A program made the position numbers and the translations under genes. A stretch of DNA of 64,000 nucleotides from Tritrichomonas musculus (lineage: Eukaryota > Parabasalia > Tritrichomonadida > Tritrichomonadidae). Shown here in pieces: positions 10,787-19,929 of this stretch. Below the pieces are notes generated by a model. That model did no database searches. It was given only the letters and a program-made list of their open reading frames with translations, and was not told where the DNA came from. Where the stretch lies: positions 1,841,001-1,905,000 of the forward strand of contig JAPFFF010000005.1 in NCBI GenBank assembly GCA_039105265.1. The letters run 5' to 3'. Each line of letters opens with the position of its first letter. Position 1 is the stretch's first letter.

Positions 10787-12082
10787 ATGACAAGGACTCC
10801 TACAGTTGCTCCAAAGAGCCGAGTACGTGATGTCGTAATGCCACCTGAATATCAACCTTCTCCAGCGCGATCCGTCAGCTCAAAGAGCTCAAAACACAGT
10901 ATTGTGTCTAATGCATCATCTTATGCTGCTGCGAGCGCTAAGTCAGTCAGTCCAGAGATCCTAGAAGAGCTCCTTGATACAATCGAAAACAATGCCAATT
11001 TATATTTAACCCATCCAATAGAATTATTAGAGGATTTACGAATTCAATTAGAAAGATTAAAAGAATTTTCAAAGAAACGTTCAGCCGAACCTTTATTTAA
11101 CTTAGTCAATAATACGTACCGACACAGTCAAACCACAACCGACGAAAAAAAGCAATTATATATACTAATGACGAATATTAATACAGTATGCGATCCAAAT
11201 GAAATGAAAGACCTTTACCATAAAAATCGAGACAATAGTCGCTTTTCAAAACACTTTTTAGAACGTTGCTATCAACATTTTAAACAGACCTCATCCTCAA
11301 AAACTCTAACACCAAAGGATCTCCCTGTTTCGCTTGTTGTTCAAAACGAATTTACCCCAAGAAAAGACATCGAATTTGCATTTACTTGTCTCAGCAATTG
11401 GGAATCCTCTTATGACGGTGTTAGACGTATTTGGGAGCTTATCAAAAACGAACCAGATATAGATCTAGACGATTATTTTGATTCCCTTGACTTCACTCAA
11501 AAATGCTTCCTAATTGCAGGTCTTTACTCAAATATGAGAGACGAGAAGATGGAAAATTTACAGCCTATTATTGAAGATCTCGACAGTAGGACAATGAATG
11601 AGACAAAGAGTGACAGAGTACAACGTGAAGCTCAAAGAGTAGGCGAGAAAATGAACGAACTAATAAAAACAGAAACACCCAAAATTAAAAGATTTAATGA
11701 CAGCACTTCCACTAGTTTCATTCGTTCTCCTGCTTCATCGACGAGCTCCAAAGTTTCAATGGCTTCTCGTGATATTAGGCAATCTCCAATACTTCTTAAC
11801 GATTCCTCAATCTCCTCAAAAGTTCCATTAAAAGCAGCTCAGATGAGGGCCAACATAAATCCAAGTGCAAGTATCTCTTCTCGTTCCTCAAAGACGCCAA
11901 CAATATCCAGAAATGGCTCATCGGCCGCATCGACTGCCTTCGGACTTCCTGGCAAGTCGAGGAAGTCGATTTTAAAGTCGGCCACACCAACTCAAAGTGG
12001 AGCAAACCAGAATTCAAACGCGAATGTTTTGTATAACCAAAATAATGGATCGTCTTATAGTAGAAAATCTTATAAATTGTAA
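10787..12082 (+). CDS. Serine-rich protein of unknown function
   Basis: Predicted 431 residues, family not recognised. The first 55 residues are Ser/Ala/Pro-rich and basic. A predicted helical core follows (about 55-290) with two acidic helical stretches, then a long Ser/Ala/Asn-rich basic tail from about 295 to the end. There is no signal peptide or membrane segment. The arrangement of a helical core between disordered basic tails is common in cytoskeleton- or nucleus-associated proteins, but that is only suggestive. The ATG at 10787 is preferred over an upstream in-frame TTG because it follows the TCAGAA initiator. It is convergent with IFT57. Confidence 0.75.
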   Translation: MTRTPTVAPKSRVRDVVMPPEYQPSPARSVSSKSSKHSIVSNASSYAAASAKSVSPEILEELLDTIENNANLYLTHPIELLEDLRIQLERLKEFSKKRSAEPLFNLVNNTYRHSQTTTDEKKQLYILMTNINTVCDPNEMKDLYHKNRDNSRFSKHFLERCYQHFKQTSSSKTLTPKDLPVSLVVQNEFTPRKDIEFAFTCLSNWESSYDGVRRIWELIKNEPDIDLDDYFDSLDFTQKCFLIAGLYSNMRDEKMENLQPIIEDLDSRTMNETKSDRVQREAQRVGEKMNELIKTETPKIKRFNDSTSTSFIRSPASSTSSKVSMASRDIRQSPILLNDSSISSKVPLKAAQMRANINPSASISSRSSKTPTISRNGSSAASTAFGLPGKSRKSILKSATPTQSGANQNSNANVLYNQNNGSSYSRKSYKL

Positions 12083-12682
12083 GATCAATTTTTAGGTTTT
12101 GTTGATTGAAATTCAATATAAGTATTAAATTTTATATTGAATTTTTTTTATTTTATTTTAATGATTTTTGAATAAAAACTTTTTATATATCAGAGATTGG
12201 AACTTTTTACATGTGATCAAGTTGAATTGATATTACAGATATGCTGTGCGCAAGAGGATATTGATGGGCACATATTCGATTTCAATACTACTTATTATTC
12301 TTAACATCGGGCAACGGCAATCAAACAAGAAGTAAGCCTTTGATGCTTGTTGGATTTATTATTTAAAAAAAAAAAAAAAAAAAAAAATAATCAATGAATA
12401 TCATTTATTAAGATATTCATGAAAAAAAATGAACAAGAAATCCATATACATCAATGCAAGGCCGTGACAAGCCAGAGTTTTTTGAACTAAAAAATGGTTA
12501 AATTATTATGAATATAAAAAAACCAAAAATTTCTGAATACTATCCCTATAAAATCTATAATAATTATCGAATATATTAAACTTAATATTTCAAATTTTGT
12601 TCCTAATGGAATATATATGAAAGGAATATGAAATTTATATTTATTGGAATAATGACAATAATAATAACGCCAATTTGAGAAA
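12083..12682. other. Convergent spacer with a long poly(A) run
   Basis: The spacer lies between the 3' ends of two convergent genes. It holds an uninterrupted run of about 24 A (12,364-12,387) and a less A/T-rich patch (12,190-12,340) that I could not match to a known small RNA. No reading frame. Confidence 0.45.
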
Positions 12683-13816
12683 TTAAGATTCTATTTCTTT
12701 ATCGTCGAGCCAAGTTTGTGTTAATGATCTCTGCAATATTGAAGACCGAAGTTCAAGAGCTTTAATTTCTTCTTTCAATTTTGAAATAGCCTGCTTCATC
12801 TTCATCAATGGCGAGTTGTCGCTTACTTCTTTCTGTTTTTCGTCGAGAGTCTCCTTTGTTGAACTCAATTTTTCAATAACTGAATTAAGCTCTGTCTGAA
12901 GGGCGTTAACCTCAGTAACACGAGCTCTATGACGTGCTTCCACAGTAGCCAATTCAGATGCTCGTGAGGCGTATTCTGAAACACTTGTTTCGAACCTTGA
13001 ATTGAGCGTTTTTTCACGCGTTTGAATAGCTTGAATTGCACGATTAACATCAGCACCCACTTTGTTGAGAATTGGCGTTAACTGTGACATAATTTCATTT
13101 ATCCTTGACTGGTGTTGAGACATTTGTTGAAAATGCGATCTCCAGTCACTTTTGGCTGCTGGAATACGAATCTGTAATCTTGCTGCAACACGTTCAGCTT
13201 CTGCTTTGAGCTCAAGTGAATCAATAACTTTTTGACCACCTTCATTTCCAATTTCATATGTGTTGTCGGCTCCAGCATCAATTTCATCGTCAGATGCGAT
13301 ATCAACAGCATCATCAATAATGCCATCATCGTCATCATCATCATCGCCAACGGTTTCTACTTTATCACGGCCGCCAGTACCACCAATAGTTTTAAGCGAT
13401 CTTGGCGTAAAATGTTTTTTCTTTAAAGTTTGGCGAATAATAGCATCTAAAATTGTGCAAACTGGAAGGCCATGTCCAGGAACAAGTTTTGATGAAGAAA
13501 AGTTAAGCTTAAATCCGATTTGTGGAAGTGCAAGAATGAGGTTATCAGCAACTTGTGCGGGTTCATCATAATCTGAAGGGGTTTCAATTGTACTGCCAAG
13601 AAAAGTCTGCATAAGCCAAATGCATAAAGCTGCAAAATAATCAAATTGTTCTTTTGATGATTGTCCTGGAATTGCGAAATATACGGTGGTCAGGTAAGGA
13701 AAGTGGCGTTTTACTGGATCGAAATCAGTTTCATAATCAAGATATTGCAGATTATCGTATATCTGACGCATTAAAATATATTCATCTGGACCTTTCTTAT
13801 CTCCACCTTTCGACAT
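12683..13816 (-). CDS. IFT57: Intraflagellar transport protein 57
   Basis: Predicted 377 residues. The N-terminal ~135 residues match the IFT57/Hippi head, a calponin-homology-like fold, with landmarks LQYLDYETDF, the HFPYLTTVYFAIPG region and the DYFAALCIWLM stretch. An Asp-rich linker follows (about 155-190) and a C-terminal coiled coil (about 215-365). IFT57 is a peripheral subunit of the IFT-B complex that carries cargo along axonemes, fitting a flagellate. It is slightly shorter than animal versions (about 430), mainly in the linker. The start at 13816 is the first ATG in frame; no TCAGAA-type initiator is evident before it. Identity quite sure from fold order and local motifs. Confidence 0.85.
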   Translation of the reverse strand: MSKGGDKKGPDEYILMRQIYDNLQYLDYETDFDPVKRHFPYLTTVYFAIPGQSSKEQFDYFAALCIWLMQTFLGSTIETPSDYDEPAQVADNLILALPQIGFKLNFSSSKLVPGHGLPVCTILDAIIRQTLKKKHFTPRSLKTIGGTGGRDKVETVGDDDDDDDGIIDDAVDIASDDEIDAGADNTYEIGNEGGQKVIDSLELKAEAERVAARLQIRIPAAKSDWRSHFQQMSQHQSRINEIMSQLTPILNKVGADVNRAIQAIQTREKTLNSRFETSVSEYASRASELATVEARHRARVTEVNALQTELNSVIEKLSSTKETLDEKQKEVSDNSPLMKMKQAISKLKEEIKALELRSSILQRSLTQTWLDDKEIES

Positions 13817-14332
13817 GAAAATTAAAACGTGTAATATTTAAACGTATATTGAATAAGTTATCAAAAAGTTCACTGTTCTAAAGACTCTTTCTTTTGTAAT
13901 TTCTTTCTTATATTAAATGAGAAAATAAGCACAAAAAAGAAAAATACATAGTTTTTCAAAAATTTATATAACGTTTTTATTGAATAAAAATTTTATATAA
14001 CCGAATAACATTTTTTCGCTTCTTTTTGGGTGTTTAGCCTAAATATTATATATGATTTTTCTTATATCATCTTTTTTTATCGTTATTATATTCGGAGAAA
14101 TACTTAGAATGAGTTATTTAACACCTATTATTATTTCAAATTCAAAGATCGCACATAAAATAGTATAAGTTTTTTCTCTTTATTATATTGGTTTATATGA
14201 ATAGAAAAAAGGAAAAAGATATGCTTTAACTTTTAATAGAAAATAGAAAGATAAGAATTAAAATCAAATTCAATATAGAATAAAATTTATTTATTTACAA
14301 AAATATAAAAATAATGTTATTAATATATAAAA
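13817..14332. other. A/T-rich spacer between two minus-strand genes
   Basis: It carries the IFT57 promoter next to 13816 and the 3' end of the RPN10 gene is at 14333. The segment just before the IFT57 ATG contains two AAACGT strings. Nothing else was seen. Confidence 0.5.
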
Positions 14333-15430
14333 TTAATTATTATTCTCATCATTGAAACTATCATCACTATTTTTATTATTCGGATCTTGTATATCTTGTT
14401 TGGAAAGTTTGATGGCTTCGAGAAGATCAGGATCACTAAATTCGTCTTCAGAATCTTCTTCCTCTTCTTCTTCATCTTCAAAAATTTCATTTTCATCATC
14501 TTGCATATTTTCTCCTTCTTTTTCTCTTTTTTCTTCTTCTTTTTTTCTTTTCTCTTCTGCTTTTTTCTTTTTTTCGTCTGCTATTATCCGGTTTGCTTCT
14601 TCAATTTTTTTCTGTTTTTCTGCTTTTTTCTTTTCTTGTTCTTTCATATATTTATAAGATTTTTCAAGTTGTTGCTCAACAATTTTATTTTCTTGCATTC
14701 TTTTATCATCTTCATCATTATTATTATTATTGCTATTAGTATATTTACATTCACTAATTGAAGCCTCAATTGCTCTCTGTAAACTATCTTCATATGATAA
14801 TGCATAAGAATATAGATCAGGGTCATTAAAACCAAACGGCATTTCCGTATTTCCATGGCCAATTGGTGATTGTAATACTGTTTCCGATAAATTATCCCCA
14901 ACCTCTACTATTAAAAAATTTGATTTTGTTGTAATATTGTGAACTAGGCTTAATAAAATGTCTATATCTTGGACGGAATCACCAAAAGCAATAATATCGA
15001 TCGCTGCTTTTTCTTTGTTTGCTGTATCTGATAAAACTTTTGATGTTTGAGGAGTCAGATCGTGTTTGGAACCAACAAAAACAATAATTCTTTGATTTTT
15101 GATTTTTTCGTCTCGATGGTGAAGAGCAAGAAAAGCAGATTTAATTCCTTGATATAATTTAATTTGACCACTTGGCTGTATTTTATCAATAGCTCTTGAT
15201 AATTTTTCACGATCTGTTGTTAATGATGCAGCAATTCCAATGTTGTTTTCTCCAAGTGTTCCAATGCTTACCTGAGTTTCGGTAGATAACTCTGTGAAAT
15301 ACATCATTAAATGGATTGATGTTTTTTTTTGAGCATCGAGGCGATTTGGTGAAAAGTCGCCATCAATTGATCTGTCAGAATTATCTATGAGAATGACAAT
15401 TGCTTGATGAGTAACATCTTGATCATTCAT
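14333..15430 (-). CDS. RPN10: 26S proteasome non-ATPase subunit RPN10 (ubiquitin receptor)
   Basis: Predicted 365 residues. Residues 1-190 form a von Willebrand A-type domain with the family signature: AIVILIDNSDRSIDGDF, then PNRLDAQK, GTLGENNIGI, QRIIVFVGSKHD and DIIAFGD. Ubiquitin-interacting motifs follow: a likely one around DSLQRAIEASI (about 220) and a clear one at DPDLLEAIKLSKQD near the C-terminus. They are joined by a Lys/Glu-rich probable coiled coil (about 250-310) and an acidic stretch, an insertion longer than in yeast. RPN10 bridges lid and base of the regulatory particle and binds polyubiquitin. Together with the HECT ligase it makes this end of the window rich in ubiquitin-system genes, probably by chance. 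Confidence 0.93.
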   Translation of the reverse strand: MNDQDVTHQAIVILIDNSDRSIDGDFSPNRLDAQKKTSIHLMMYFTELSTETQVSIGTLGENNIGIAASLTTDREKLSRAIDKIQPSGQIKLYQGIKSAFLALHHRDEKIKNQRIIVFVGSKHDLTPQTSKVLSDTANKEKAAIDIIAFGDSVQDIDILLSLVHNITTKSNFLIVEVGDNLSETVLQSPIGHGNTEMPFGFNDPDLYSYALSYEDSLQRAIEASISECKYTNSNNNNNDEDDKRMQENKIVEQQLEKSYKYMKEQEKKKAEKQKKIEEANRIIADEKKKKAEEKRKKEEEKREKEGENMQDDENEIFEDEEEEEEDSEDEFSDPDLLEAIKLSKQDIQDPNNKNSDDSFNDENNN

Positions 15431-15660
15431 TGAGAATCTATCGTTCTCTCAATTTCCAAAATTCAATGAGAAATGCGAGAACTACATTTACTTAACCAAA
15501 TTCTTTCAAATTTTAATGTTTGCTTGTATGCCTTAAATAATGTATAATTAATATATAATTATTTAAATCGGTTCAATAGGGGTAATTTTATAATGATTTA
15601 AAAATTGAATACTTGAAAAAAAACTATTCAAATATTATGATTAAAATGGAAGCACATACC

Positions 15661-15761
15661 TAAACTAGAATTAATTAGCCTGAAGTACGATAGATACTTT
15701 TTCAGAGTATAAACAATTTAAAAAGGGCTTATCGTATTCGCGACTCATTAATTCTAGTTTA
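15661..15761. repeat. 101-bp palindromic element
   Basis: Terminal inverted repeats TAAACTAGAATTAAT (15661-15675) and ATTAATTCTAGTTTA (15747-15761) match perfectly over 15 bp. A second inner pair, TACGATA and TATCGTA, continues the stem. It could be a tiny foldback transposon or a structured RNA. No convincing target duplication. Confidence 0.6.
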
Positions 15762-15873
15762 TGGTCTACTTTAAAAAAGCTTATAGTTTATTTTTTTTAA
15801 TACTTTTGATTGTTAATAATAAATGGTATTTACTGAATTTAATTAGATTTTCTAGTTTAATTTATTTTATGGC

Positions 15874-17043
15874 TTAGATGTCATTCCCTCTATAGAAGCG
15901 ATGTATCATTCCATAAAAAAGCTCCAAAAAATGTGTACTCAATAATCCTAAGTGAAAAGGTCTTCTATCATTAATATTTTTGTTAATGAAATAGTCAATG
16001 GCATGTATTTCTTCATCCATATAGGATCAAATAGAGTCATATGTTTGTTATTACCACCATTTTCATTTCTCCTTTGTAAACCTCCCTGAAAATCATATTT
16101 TAAATAGTCATAATTCGATCCTTTTCTCTTGTATAAGTTCAGTTGAAAAGATAGTGTTGATTAGTAAAAATGATGGCAATAATGCAAGAAACATATCAAA
16201 ACGGCGAGCATTGAAAGCTTTTTCGATGATTTCTTGAGTGAAAAGAAGCCGAGGGAGCTTGTCATCCATTTTTTTGGCTTTAAAATTATGAAGTGTATAG
16301 TCTTTCATACCTAAAACTGTCAAATTATTTACCATAAATTTTTTAAAATCATCAGTGGGGCTTGAGCATATATATATTAGATCCACATGCAAGTCTGTAT
16401 CTATCGCATTTTACGAGATGAAGAGGATCTTCAATAATAAAAACTCCTTTATATTTGGAGAATAATGTGGAAAGAGGTTTTATTGATAAATCAAGCTCTA
16501 CCATCTTATCAACTTCATTACACATTTCATCAACATACTTTAAATATGATTAATCACCATCAAATGATATTCAAACAATATCAAGTCCAATAGCTTGGCA
16601 ACGAATTGCCAACTCTTCCAACTCTGGGAATTATATTACTGTCAGCAGCTCCATTGTTTTTCTTTCTTAAGAAAATCAGAAATGATTTATTCTCTTCATT
16701 TACAGGACACAAGCAAAAAACAATAAAATATTTTATAATTTCATCTCTATATAATTCGTAAAACGAATGAAATGCATCTAAATTTGAAGAGATTAAGTCA
16801 ACAAGGTCTTCATCAATTTTAGTTTTTTTAGTAATCAAATAAACAAAACCAATATTTGTTGATGGCTGATTTTGCATTAATCGCAGTGGCATAAACTGCT
16901 AGAACACATCTTTTATCACCATCGTTAAAAAATAATTTGGAAATTGATTCGCATGAACAATTAAATATATTTTCATCTATGCCATATCTGAGTTTGAAAT
17001 TGTTTTCTAAATCTCTACATATTCTAACTGAAAAGAACCCCAA
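15874..17043 (-). pseudogene. Decayed DNA-transposon transposase
   Basis: The translated minus strand gives transposase-like blocks in the right order across at least three frames. First VLAVYATAINAKSAIN near 16,890, which looks like the first catalytic Asp region with Asp changed to Tyr. Then EDPLHLVKCDRYR near 16,420, resembling the D-x-H-L-x-K block of P-element/THAP9-like enzymes. Last STHFLELFYGMIHRFYRGND near 15,880, resembling the common LEHFFGxIR block close to the transposase C-terminus. At least two frameshifts and several stops separate them. No terminal inverted repeats were identified. Transposase ancestry is likely; the superfamily is an inference. Confidence 0.55.
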
Positions 17044-17049
17044 ATACTT

Positions 17050-17507
17050 ATTATTACACTTGTTTTGGGTATTCTCACATGCTAAACTCAGAGGTTTTCA
17101 TCAAAATTAGTCCAAATTATTTTTAATTTTACTTTATATCTAAACAATTTTAATTATTTTAATCTTAATATTCGCCTGATGGACCACATATATAAGAGAC
17201 AACGTCTCGCTACCTGCTAATACTGGTCAAAGTAGACTATATTAATAGATAATTTCAAGTATAATTGTATCCAAGACATAATTATATGGAATCCAATAAC
17301 GAGAACTTGTTGTTATGAGAAACTAAGCTAAAATTTTAGATAACATTAGCTAAATATTTTCTAATTAAATCCTTTGAGACTGCAATATATTATTGTATAA
17401 AAACTTAATTTGCATGTAAATTAAATGCAAGCTATCCAATTACAATAACAAATGTAAACGATCTAGAAACAATAATCTAATGAACCACAAAATCCTAATT
17501 ACATACA
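17050..17507. other. Spacer between two relics
   Basis: A/T-rich with no reading frame. A small palindrome GAGACAACGTCTC near 17,200 is the only structure noted. Confidence 0.4.
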
Positions 17508-19213
17508 ATGGCAGATGTTTGATGAGGCTCCTGAGCCAGTTTTTATCATAGAGCGTTAAGGATAAATTGATAAGAATGGTCAATATATAGATGATGAAGT
17601 CACACATAAGAATTTAACTAATGTAGAACCGAGTAAAGTCTTTAATGGAGATTGTTATTTAATCGATCGCTATGATGCTTATTATTGTATGAGTTATAAC
17701 AAGTAGGATTTATGTAAGCTGACTAAGCAAATTCGAACTATGAAATTTTTTTGTTAAGCTCCAATTGATTCTTATAAATCGACTACAATAAGGAGATGGA
17801 TTTCGGCTCACAAAGATAATAAGTTTATTGTAATATAGTTCCAACTGTTAATATCGCTGAGGAATTCTATTCTAAGTTGACTCTATTAATCAACAACAAG
17901 TCCATAAGATTATGAGTTAAGGATGATGCATTTAAAAAATTCGGTAAAGCAGTCAACGATAAAGTTAATATAGTTATTACAACATACTGTACAGCATCCA
18001 AACGTTTAGGTGATTTAATCGAAGAATATTATGATAGAAAACAACGACTATTTAATTTCTTCGTAGTAGATGAAGCTCATTTATTTTTAAACCATATTAG
18101 TTTGATTGAGATAACTAAGGAATTCGATAAAGTTGCATTAATAAGTGCACAACTATGTATTATATTAAGTATTTCTCTTGTTTTAAGGATTATAAAATTA
18201 TTAATCCTGTTATTGATAATAAATATAATTGATATATCTATGATAATAAGTTGATACCAGATATTAATGAACGGTCTGCCGAGATATTTAATTTAATAGA
18301 CAGAAATAGAATGAATTATGACAATGTTTTAGTTAATATAGAGGATAAGAAACAGCGTAAGTTATTAATGAATTGTCTAAAAATAGATATAAAGTTGCTT
18401 TATATGCAGCTGATGATAGAAGGTAAATTAACTGAAGATGGTTTGTTCGATACTAATGTTGATGTTGTTGCATTATCCAGTAACAACATCATATCTATAT
18501 TCGTGCATGCTTATATATCGATACAATATCCAGTGTTAGACAATTCCTTTGTCGAAACCAAAATATTAACTCTGATGTATACAATTATGACCAATATGGG
18601 TCTTAACAAGAGAACTTATTAGATACCTAGCAATAGATATGAATAAATTAAACAATATTGCATTGAATGAGATGACTAAACCATACAGGGATGAACTATT
18701 AAGTATTTTCGATAATATGATATTTGGTAAGATAGATAAAGATGACAATGATGATGATTCGAACATCGAGAACAATGAACCTAATACGAAATAGGAATTC
18801 TCTTCTAAGAGAGAACTGTATGATTATTATTGAATAGATGTGAAATCGATTCCAGATAGAATGGAAATTAAGATGATAGATGTTAATTCTAATGGTAAGA
18901 TGAGTCGATTGTATAAATTAATGAAGAAAATGAAATAATTATTTGTTTGGAAAGCATTTTTAATTTAAATTAAATGACAGAATTGACTAAGCTCTTAGAG
19001 ATGAATGATATGAATAAATTGAAATATGAACTCTCTCGATTAGTTAAAGCTAAAGATTATAAAACAGTTAACAAATCACAGAGCCGCAATCCCAATACAT
19101 GGCTGTTTGACACCAAAGAAAACAATGAAGAGATTCCATGTGATGATAAGCATTTCCTTAAGTGCAAGGGCGTGATGAATTTTGAATTTAGATCTCGTAT
19201 TATAGTTAACTAA
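17508..19213 (+). pseudogene. Broken SF2-helicase-like reading frame, probably from a virus-like or large mobile DNA element
   Basis: Recognisable in order are a probable Walker A region, the Ia-like block VPTVNIAEEFYSKL near 17,840, ITTYCTASKRLGDL near 17,980, the DEAH box in VVDEAHLF near 18,070 and a motif III-like VALISA near 18,140, followed by a less conserved C-terminal part. The layout recalls origin-binding or replicative SF2 helicases of large DNA viruses and virus-like integrants, but that assignment is an inference. The frame is broken many times, roughly ten or more, and must be old; no terminal repeats or partner genes (polymerase, capsid, integrase) were seen nearby. Confidence 0.5.
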
Positions 19214-19544
19214 TGGAACAACTATTTGTTTTCTTTGAAAATGTAAGATTTAATTGCACTTAAATAAGTAAGAACAAAAGAGTAGTCGAATTTAAATGAT
19301 GAAGATATTGGTATTAACAGTAGTTAATGATAGGCCCAGCAGTGCTCAGCTTACCACTACTCAAAGATATTTATATAAAAGTTTAAATATTTTTTTCACT
19401 AGTACTTTATCATTGATTTAGGCTTGTCATTTCTCTATTTTGGAGATCAATTATTGATTCACCTTCTGATATTGATAAATGATATATCCGTTGACACAGG
19501 AAATTTAAATCAGTGGTTGATTTTATTAACATAGTTTTTGAAAT

Positions 19545-19818
19545 CAGAAATTATAATCAAACTTTTTGATAAGTTTATGATCTCAATGTAATCTAGAACA
19601 TTTCATAAAAAAACATATTTTTATTGATTTTAATAATAATTAAAACAAATTATATTATTTTTAAACACATCAAAATCGGAAATACTAATCATGATCTTTG
19701 CTATTAAATTACATTTCATATTCGCAATCTCGATTTCAGATTTTTAAACTGATAATTGAGCATCTAAAGCAAAAAAATGACTTTTTTGATATCTATTCTC
19801 AAAATAACCAGCTTTCTT
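19545..19818 (+). repeat. Dispersed repeat, copy 1
   Basis: Non-coding, A/T-rich, aligning end to end with 31,455-31,795 in the same orientation. Shared landmarks in order are AAACTTTTTGATAA, CATTTCATAAAAAAA, TTTCATA, TCTCGAT, AAACTGATAAT and the end ATTCTCAAAATAAC. The copies are clearly diverged. Its nature (element or duplicated 3' region) is unknown. Confidence 0.65.
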
Positions 19819-19875
19819 TTATTTCATTCATTGAGTTACTATTTAATCAATTCAAAACAATTGTCCGTTAAACGA

Positions 19876-19909
19876 GACCGTTTAATATGAAATTTTTAAT
19901 AAACGGTTT
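19876..19909 (+). promoter_or_regulatory. Two M3-like (Myb-type) sites upstream of the coiled-coil gene
   Basis: GACCGTTT at 19876-19883 and AACGGTTT at 19902-19909 both fit the T. vaginalis M3 pattern and lie 20-55 bases before the ATG at 19930. No TCA-type initiator is seen between them and the ATG. Confidence 0.4.
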
Positions 19910-19929
19910 TTTAATCTGTTGAAGGGGAA

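Noticed and set aside
12190-12480. Possible snRNA or snoRNA
   Set aside because: The patch is less A/T-rich and has a TTGATGGG phrase, but no matching box pairs, stems or known snRNA cores could be found.
14352-14761. Plus-strand Ser/Phe-rich frames
   Set aside because: They are antisense shadows of the Lys/Glu-rich linker of RPN10.
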